A DNA stretch of 64,000 nt. Source: Marsupella aquatica. Taxonomy: Eukaryota; Marchantiophyta. Below, piece after piece: positions 56,410 to 64,000 of the stretch. The DNA is taken from contig OZ316892.1 in assembly GCA_973895155.1 (NCBI GenBank), positions 28,644,001 to 28,708,000 of the forward strand, written 5' to 3'. Position numbers and translations under genes: made by a program. The number at the start of each line of letters is the position of its first letter. Position 1 is the first letter of the stretch. The notes beneath the pieces were generated by a model, which saw only the letters and a program-made list of their open reading frames with translations, did no database searches and was not told the DNA's origin.

Positions 56410-57203
56410 CCCGTGCGTTGCACGAAAGATGTTAAGGTGATAAAAGATGTTGAGGAGAGAAATGATGTTGAAGTGAGCAAAAGATGTTGAGGTGATGAAA
56501 GATGTCACAGAGAGAAAAGATGTCAAGGTGAGCAAAAGATTTCAAGGAAATAAATGATTTTGGGGTGAGAAAATATGTCAAAGAGATAAAAGATGTCATG
56601 GTGAGCAAAAGATGTCGAAGAGATAAAAGATGTTGAGGTGATAAAAGATGTCGAGGAGAGAAGTTATTTGTCAATGTGAGCAAAAAATGTGAAGGTGGTA
56701 AACACGTCCAGGCGAGAAAAGATGTTGAAGTGAGGAAAAGATATTGGGGTGAAAAAAACCAGGAAAAAGATGTCGATGAGAAAAAGAAGTCAAGGTGAGA
56801 AAAAATGTCAAGGAGAGAAACTATGGTGAGGTGACAAAGAGATGTAAAGATGAAGGAAAGATCTCAAGGAGAGAAAAACGTCAAGGGTGAGGAAAAGATC
56901 TGAAGGTGAGGAAAGTATGGCAAGATTAGAAAAACATAAGATGTTGAGGCGAGGAAAAGATGTCAAGCCAAGTGAGAAAAGTTTTCAAGGAAAGAAAATA
57001 TGTCGAGGGTAAGAAAAAATATAGTGGTGAGATAAAGATGTGAATGTGAGATAAATATATCAAAGCAAGATAAGATGTTGAGAAGAATGTCAAGGCAAGG
57101 CAAAAACAAAAACGCTTTGCAATGTAGTGGTGAGGCATGTTATGTGTGATCTTGAACGATTATATAGTTGTTGTGGTCATGTTCAATAACCCGCGCGTTG
57201 CAC
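56410..57203. repeat. AAAGATGT minisatellite bracketed by CGTTGCAC hairpins
   Basis: Tens of short units of 16-20 bp like AAAAGATGTTGAGGTGA and AAAAGATGTCAAGGAGAG. The array opens with CCCGTGCGTTGCACG (56410-56424) and closes with CCCGCGCGTTGCAC (57190-57203). The motif can pair (CCGTGC/GCACGG, loop GTT). The same motif-plus-AAAGATGT arrangement is at 1.09-1.65 kb. Confidence 0.75.
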
Positions 57204-58479
57204 ATAAAAATTAGACACCCAAAATAGTAGCCACCACATCATAGAGTTTAATTATGTTTTTGTGGGCAGGCTAAATTAAGGGCAAGCATTTTATTCTAAA
57301 TGAGGTTCATGGATAAATCTGACAAAATCCAAAAATAATAGTTTAGACAAAGGATCAAGATGGGTTTCCACTTTTCCATGACTTTGTTTTAATTGGCCTC
57401 AAATAATTAGTTTTTAGCTTTTTGAAAAAAAAAACTACTTAAGTTCACTCCCATTAACTAGTATGTGGGTCCAGCTCAATTTTTCTTCCACATTAATAAT
57501 ATTGTATTTGTTTGTATTACTAACTCTGTTTCCTGGTCTTTCTTGGTTATCAAGTCTGCCAAAACTTTATGATGTGCCCAAATATAGTGCCAAGAATTTG
57601 GAAGGAGCTTTTAGCGTGGTACATAATATTGTAATCCTTTGTTTGTCTTCACCTCTTTCATGTTCTTTTCACCTCTCTATGTAATTCACATTGCAACTCT
57701 TCACTGTAGCAATCACCTCGCTTGTTCGTGTGACAAATTATTCATCACAAGGGTGAGCAACGAACTATCTTGGAGGCAAGGGGCTAGGCAATCACCTGCA
57801 CTTCATTGTCTCGCAATATTTTTGTGCAATGGATTATTATGCATTGGACTTGTCTATAAAATTATGAGATGTTTTTAAAAGTATTTGAAGTTTGCATAAT
57901 AAAAGTTTACATCACTAACAAACAAATTCATAAACTCAAAAACTATTTATAGCATTGGTTTTTAATTGTTTTGTGGGGAGACAAGTATACTTTTTGTTTG
58001 GAAAGTGTAAATTATTCATCATGATTTGTCTAGTAATGACAAAAACAAAATTCTCATCAATTTTAATGGGAAATTGAAACAAAGAAAAAATCCATAAGTG
58101 TAGAATCATAATGATCATGTTGGGAAGAGAGTAATTTTATATACAAACACCTTCATGAGAGAAGAAACATACTAATTTCATTTCTGTTTTTAAAATGTAT
58201 GTTTTACTAATCAATAGAAAGTCATAGCCTTATTTTTGGAGAGATTTTATAATAATAGAATAATTTAATGAATAGTTGATTAGTCTTGAATGCGTAAGTG
58301 AGTTTTGAGATTATGCTTATGACTTTTTTGGTGTGTATTCAAGGAATATGTTTGAATAAGGCCTAGGGGGAGCTCCACTCAAGTGGCATACAAGATATAT
58401 TTTTAAGATTTCTCATGATGACTACCATCAAGGTAAATGTTTAAATTAGTTCGTGGACCCCTTGGCTAATTGACACCAT
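57204..58479. other. AT-rich, no gene recognised
   Basis: Short ORFs only. Parts (around 57340-57600) resemble the flank of repeat R2. Confidence 0.4.
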
Positions 58480-58925
58480 GGCTATCATAAGCAGTTGTCA
58501 AAATCAGGCCTTTTCAATACATGCTACCAAATTCTCAAGCTATGAGAGTCAAAATTCAATGTGGCAAATCCATTTGCAATTAGATGAATGCCTTATAAAA
58601 TGAATTGTATCCGTCATTGAGTTCAAGTTGGGACCATGGCTAGCAATTTACCTTAATTGCAAAGGGCTAGAAATCTAAAATTGGAAATGTAACTAAAACG
58701 TTTACAGAGTGATAGTTTTAACCGTCTTGCTCTTTGCATTTCTAAGTTTTCACATTTTTTTACGGCATGGCATCCCAAAATTTACACCAAAATTGACACA
58801 AACACGAATGAAAACTATAAGTTTGATTCACAAAACTGATGAAGTCTCGTTTGTTGCGGTTGTTGATGACATGGCACACTCTGGTGCCAGGAATTTTGGA
58901 AGGGACCTCTAGTGGGGTCCGTAAT
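58480..58925 (+). repeat. dispersed repeat R2, copy 2
   Basis: Inverse of 37866-38454 and not interrupted here by an LTR. It ends GGAAGGGACCTCTAGTGGGGTCCG. A 67-codon ORF (58709-58912) lies in it but the frame is not kept in the other copy. Confidence 0.75.
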
Positions 58926-59637
58926 TAGTGCATGTTTTTTATGACTAGAATTTGTGTTTATTTGTTATTTGTGAAGTGACTTGATATTTTGTCCATTCAA
59001 TTGACATGAGCAATTTTGTGTGAGTTTGTAGACAAATTTTGGCATCAATAAGTAACAACCCCAAGTTATCATCTAAGCTTGAAATAGAGGTTTGTTTCCC
59101 TCTTTATTCCTCGTTGAATAAGTGTGATTGCTAAAGTTGTTCACTCATAAAGCTAAATCAAACATGGAATCTATCTATACTTTAAAATCTAATTTTCACA
59201 CATATAATATTTATCATAATAGTGTTTATTTTCAAATAAATTACCAGATTAGCTAAAAATTTGTAGCATTATCATATATGGATGTGCAAATATTAGTATA
59301 TTAATTATTTTACCACAACACTTATAGCTTTTATTTGAATCAACACAATAGATTTATGCAATCTTAACAAAACTATAAGTATTTGTAATTTGCAATTTAT
59401 TTGTAGAAAGCAATGCTCTTGGTAGGTAGATGAGTCTTTGGTAATTTTGTTTCATATTGTTATTGTTATCTTAGCACATTATATATTTTAAGAAAATGAA
59501 ATTTGTCTTTTGTTGGATTCCAAAAATGGAGAAGTTAGCTCTTTGTACCTAAAATTATTCACTTAAGTTTATTATCAATCGGGTACTATAATTATAAGGT
59601 CCATATCATATTATTCAAGTTAAGGCAATAAACTATA
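58926..59637. other. AT-rich, no gene
   Basis: Very AT-rich with no motif; reading frames closed at short intervals. Confidence 0.5.
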
Positions 59638-60300
59638 GTACACACATATACAAAGGTCGGTGTAATGTTTGACCCTAATTGTAACTTCAAAATCAATATA
59701 AGGTTACAAGTTAAGGCATTTTGGTACACACATCCGCAAGGATCGGTGTATTGTTTGACCCCAGTTGTAACTTCAAAATCAATGTAAAGTTACAAGTTAA
59801 GGCATCCTGGTACACACATCTACAAGGGTTGGTGTACTGTTTGACCCCAGTTGTAACTTATAAAATCAATATAAGGTTACAAAAGGCATTCTGATACACA
59901 CATCCGCAAGGGTCGATGTATTGTTTGACCCCAGTTGTAACTCCAAAATCAATATAAAGTTACAAGTTAAGGCATCCTGGTACACACATCTACAAGGGTT
60001 GGTGTACTGTTTGACCCCAGTTGTAACTTATAAAATCAATATAAGGTAACTACAAGTTAAGGTATTATGGTACACACATCTACAAGGGTTAGCGTACTGC
60101 TTGACCTTAGTTGCAACTTCAAAATAAAAATAAGGTTATCTGGGAAGGTTACATGTCAAGGCATTTTGGTACACATGTCTACAAGGGTCCGTATAATATT
60201 TGACCCCATTTGTAACTTCAAAATCAATAAGGTAATAAGTTAAGGCAATTGGTACACATATATTCAAGGGTTTGAGTATTGTTTGACAAGTTGTAACTTA
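59638..60300. repeat. 85-90-bp tandem array, about eight units
   Basis: Unit: GTACACACATCTACAAGGGT, TGGTGTACTGTTTGACCCCA, GTTGTAACTT(C)AAAATCAATA, TAAGGTTACAAGTTAAGGCA, TT(C)TG. Starts near 59638, 59727, 59810, 59893, 59980, 60070, 60168 and 60250; outer units are most diverged. Non-coding. Confidence 0.85.
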
Positions 60301-60762
60301 AAAACAAGGTTATATACTCTAGAGTTTACATTCCAAAAATCTAACATTCAATACCACTTCAAAACAATATTTTCATAACTAGATCCTTCCACATGTTAAC
60401 ATCATAATAATCCTTGCATTAAACTTCAATGTAAGCTTCCCATGACCAAACCCTCACTTATTCACTCCACCTTCCTCATGATCTTTCACCCCTACTTATA
60501 TTTCTAATATTCTTTCCATTTTACTTGTATGGCGTCAAGAGGGTGAGAGAATGCTTTATATGTTGCTTACCAAGCTTATTTATTTTATTTTATTTCAATT
60601 AAAATATATACCTAATACCCAACTTGGAGATTTTCAAATATTGATTTTTTTCAAAGTGCGCATATTGCCCAAGTTCTTCTTATTCTTTAGGCACTATAAA
60701 GGGCATAATCTACTTATGTCAACATCCAAGCATGGATAGGTTTAGTTTAATAGAGTAGTTTG
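60301..60762. other. AT-rich flank of Copia, no gene
   Basis: A short ORF (60551-60739) is hydrophobic by AT composition only. Confidence 0.45.
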
Positions 60763-61109
60763 TGTTAGATATTGCTCTAGTCTTGTGACTCATGAGCTAA
60801 CCATAATTAGTCTAACTCGGGTTAGAACTTAGCTAATATTAGCGGTAGTGCTGTTGTGCATATAGCCAGGGTTGATGCCAGACCCTGGGTGGAACTTAGG
60901 CTCATTGTTACGGAGCTAGTTGAGAGATAGGGAGAGCTTGTGTTGTGGATGTTTGGTATGGCCAGTCGGCCTAGAGTGCAGTAAAGCTCTTGTGTGTTCC
61001 CGTGGATGTAGCCTCATGTGGAGGTGAACCACGTATCTCTCTATGTCGACTCTTGTGCGTTGGATGGTTCATGGGCTTGCCGTTACGAATGTCGTCTATG
61101 CTCTCAACA
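60763..61109 (+). repeat. Copia 5' LTR (347 bp)
   Basis: TGTTAGATATTGCTCTAG to GTCTATGCTCTCAACA, TG/CA ends. Matches the other two LTRs of the family. Left flank GTTTG. Confidence 0.9.
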
Positions 61110-61133
61110 TAGTGTCAAATCTAGGTAGTGATG

Positions 61134-64000
61134 ACTGGATTCTAGATAGTGCATGTACTTTTCACATTTGATCTATGAGAGATTTTTTCAGTTCTTACAC
61201 GGTTTCCAATGGGTCAGTGTTGATGGGAAATGGAATTCCATGTCAAGTAGTTGGACTTGGATTTGTTAGATTTTAGATGTTTGATGGTGCTGTGAGAACA
61301 TTGAGGAATGTGAGACATATTCCTAACATGATGAAAAATCTCATTTCACTTGGAGTTTTAGAAGCAAATGGCCATCAGTGGAGTTCTGCTAATGGTGTCC
61401 TTCAGGTTCAACTGGTACTAAAGTTGTATTGAAAGGAAAGAGACATAACAATCTATACATTTTGGAGGGCAATGTAGTCTGTGATGAAGCCAATGTAACC
61501 TTGTCTCATGAGGAGACGGTCCGGCTGTGGCACTTCTGTTTGGGCCACATGAGTGAAAAAGGTTTGGCTATTCTTCAGAAAAAAAGATTATTTTCTAATT
61601 TGCAATCTTGTAAGTTGGAATTTGGTGAGCACTGTGTGCTTGGGAAGCAGCACAGGAAACCCTTCGGAGTTGGAACTCACACCAGCAAGGAGGTATTTGA
61701 GTATATACATAGTGATGTGTGGGGTCCAACCCCTACTCTCTCACATTCTAGACGGTTATACTATGTCACGTTCATAGATGATTACTCAAGGTATGTGTGG
61801 ATATACTTTTTACATAGTAAGTCTGATGATTTTACCATTTTTAAGGAGTGAAAAGCCCAAGTTGAGAATCAGACTGGTAATAAGGTGAGATATCTTTGAT
61901 CGGATAACGGCGGTGAATACAGTTCCGGGGAATTTAGAATTTATTGTAAGGAGCAGGGGATTACCCGCCATCTCACAACAAGTTATACTCCTCAGTAGAA
62001 TGGTGTTTCTGAGAGACTCAACCAAACACTATTGGACCGCTTGAGGAGTATGTTGAGTCAATCATGCTTACAACATGAGTTTTGGGCTGAAGCTGTCAAC
62101 ACTGTAGCTTATTTGGTAAATTTTTCTCCATCCAGTTCTATTGGATTCAAGACGCCATTTGAAATGAGGTATGGGCGTCCCACAACATCCGTCCGACGTC
62201 CAACAAATTACTCACATCTGAGGATTTTTGGATATGATGCTTATGTGCTTACACCTTCCCAGCTTCGATCCAAGCTGGAGTCCAAGTTGAAGAAGTGCAT
62301 TTCCTTGGCTATCAAAAAGGTGTGAAGGGTTATAGGTTATGGGATCCAGTAACCTGTAAACTAATTATCAGTAGAGATGTGTCCTTTAATAAATCCAGAT
62401 CATCAAAGGAGGGGGAGAGTTCTCAGGACTCCCATACTGACAAGGGGAAATCTCCTATCCTGGACCGGGTTGAGGGGGAGATTAGTCATGATGATGTTGA
62501 CATGAGAGATGGAGAAGCTCCAGGCTTGGAGCTGGTTCCTGTGATGGAACAAGAGGAGTCGATTGTTGTTGGGGTACCTCAAATTTACCTAGCAGCAGTA
62601 GATCAGCCTGAGTCATCTACTAGAAGAACTTCCAGTCGTTCTACTAGAGCTCCTACCAGGTATGGTCAATGGGCAGACTCATCTAAGGTAGATGATATTA
62701 ACATTGCACCTGATGAAGATGATATGACTTTGATCATGGAAGAAGGAGAGCCTTCTTCGTATAGTGAGGCTTGTGCTTCAAAACACAAGCATGAGTGGAA
62801 TGCAGCAATGCAGAGGAAGTTGCAATCTTTGAGTGACAACAAGACATGGGAGCTGGTGGAGCTCCCAAGAGGTCAGCAAGTGGTGGACAACAAGTGGATT
62901 TACAAGTTGAAGGACAATCCTTCAGAGGGTGGAGATAAGATCTACAAGGCAAGGCTTGTTGCCAAGGGGTTCACTCAGGAGAAAGGAAAGACCTAAAATA
63001 AGGTCTTTTCACCGGTGGCTAAGTAATCCACAATTCGGATCTTGTGTCAGCTTGTTGTGTTTTTTGGTCTGGTGATGGATCAGATGGATGTTGTTACTGC
63101 TTTTCTCTATGGCAACTTGGAAGAGATGATCTTTATGAGACAGCCACTAGGCTTTATGAAGAAGGGCCAAGAGAACTTAGTTTACAGATTGCTCAAGTCC
63201 TTGTATGGATTGAAGCAATCTCCCAGACAGTGGAACAAGCGGTTTGATGATTTCATGCTTGCTCAAGGTTTTACAAGGATGGTGTATGATCCTTGTGTGT
63301 ATACAAAATCAGTCAAGAATGATGTGTTTGGTTTCATCATTTTGGTGATCTATGTGGATGACATGCTGATTGTGGCTAAAGATCAATCTGAGGTTGACAG
63401 TCTCAAGGAAAAATTGAGTGCTGAATTTAGGATGAAGGATCTTGGTAAGACCAAAAGGATCTTAGGGATGAAGATTTTTAGGAACTCTGATACTGGACAT
63501 TGTGCTTGAGTCAAGGCTAGTATGCGAGGAAAGTACTTGCATGATTGAAGCTAGTGAGTATTCCTTTAGCTTCACATTTCAAGTTATCATCGGCTTTCTC
63601 TCCTACGGATGCTGTGGAGAAAGGTCTGATGGCTAAGTTTCCTTATGAGAAGACAGTAGGCAGTCTGATATATTTGATGACTTGTACTAGGCCTGACTTG
63701 GCCCTAGCGATGGGCAAGGTTAGCAGATTCATGTCAAATCCAGGGAAGGTACATTGGGAAGCTGTGAAATGGATTCTTAGGTATCTGAAGGGAACACAAG
63801 ACTATGGATTACTATTTGATAACAGATCAGATAGAACGTTAGTTGGCTATGTAGATTCTAACTAGGGAGGTTGTCTGGATACAAGGAGGTCTACAACTGG
63901 GTTTGTATTTACTCTTGGAGGAGGATGTATCAGTTGGAAATCTACCTTGTAGAAGTGTATATCTCAGTCTATTACAGAAGCAAAGTATGTTGCAACAGCA
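61134..64000 (+). pseudogene. Copia pol polyprotein remnant
   Basis: In order: protease DSACTFH with in-frame stops after FHI (about 61169) and after FVRF (about 61270), a frameshift near 61410, GAG-pre-integrase (TVRLWHFCLGHMSEKGLAIL), and the integrase zinc region with one Cys of its HHCC lost (FGEHCVLGKQH). Then integrase HSDVWGP and TFIDDYSRYVW, stops near 61849, 61898 and 61996, SQSCLQHEFWAEAVNTVAYL, the linker (62295-62620) and RT with NKWIYKLKDN, KARLVAKGFTQEKG, VVTAFLYGNLEEMIF and the catalytic VIYVDDMLIVAKD. RNase H follows: SDRTLVGYVDSN, stop, STTGFVFTLGGG. Not functional; many stops could be single C:G-to-T:A changes. Confidence 0.9.

Larger units (their letters stand above)
60763..64000 (+). 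mobile_element. Ty1/Copia element, plus strand, gag deleted, runs off the window
   Basis: The 5' LTR (60763-61109) is followed almost immediately (about 61134) by protease (WILDSACTFHI), GAG-pre-integrase, integrase, reverse transcriptase and RNase H, cut by the window end. The primer binding site and gag are missing between LTR and protease, so it is internally deleted as well as mutated. It is the same family as the minus-strand copy at 2955-10825; together they let the nested insertions be dated relative to each other. Confidence 0.92.

Noticed and set aside
62734-62952. Minus-strand ORF within the Copia reverse transcriptase
   Set aside because: Antisense shadow of the pol frame.

Overview
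This window reads as nuclear DNA of a land plant. The evidence is two intron-rich genes with plant-type products (an SC35-type SR splicing factor and an RNF10-type RING protein), NLR-type leucine-rich repeat debris, and nested plant transposons (Ty1/Copia, CACTA). Gene density is low, some genes are intronless, and much of the sequence is degenerate repeat. I lean towards a non-flowering lineage (bryophyte, lycophyte or fern), but this is weak inference because nothing in the sequence fixes the species.

Layout. 1-0.93 kb: possible 3' end of a plus-strand gene. 1.09-1.65 kb: a 35-bp minisatellite. 2.95-10.83 kb: a minus-strand Copia element with its 3' LTR (2955-3300). Inside it sits a complete 4.87-kb DNA transposon (3912-8784) with a decayed DDE transposase and a long target duplication; at 10826 the Copia is cut by the end of a CACTA element. 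10.83 to about 17.4 kb: the CACTA element, with a decayed TNP2 transposase, a gag-like ORF and a SET-domain-like ORF, followed by 22-bp and about 137-bp tandem arrays. 19.2-24.7 kb: small TIR elements, a G-rich minisatellite and dispersed pieces of a duplicated SC35 promoter/5' leader.

Genic part. 25.55-26.06 kb: a two-exon gene for an 83-residue single-span membrane protein, downstream of the duplicated SC35 leader. 28.36-32.60 kb: SC35-like gene (319 aa; reconstructed exons give an intact frame, with one GC-AG intron and a candidate poison exon). 34.1-36.2 kb: paired degenerate segments and an LRR fragment. 38.45-38.80 kb: a clean solo LTR of the same Copia family. 42.26-47.39 kb: RNF10-like gene (8 coding exons, 896 aa). 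48.15-49.2 kb: two tandem arrays. 50.43-51.43 kb: an intronless 333-aa gene ending in an array of ten Cx2C-type knuckles, the best candidate here for an undescribed protein family. 54.01-54.50 kb: an intronless 163-aa basic protein.

Right part. 55.7-60.3 kb: dispersed repeats that also occur around 37.6-38.5 kb (one pair inverted), a minisatellite flanked by CGTTGCAC hairpins, and an 85-90-bp array. 60.76-64.0 kb: a second, plus-strand copy of the Copia family, lacking gag and running off the window. The host genes do not form a pathway or cluster; they are separate housekeeping or unknown genes in a repeat-rich setting. Exon boundaries were worked out by reading splice sites and phase by eye, without transcript support.
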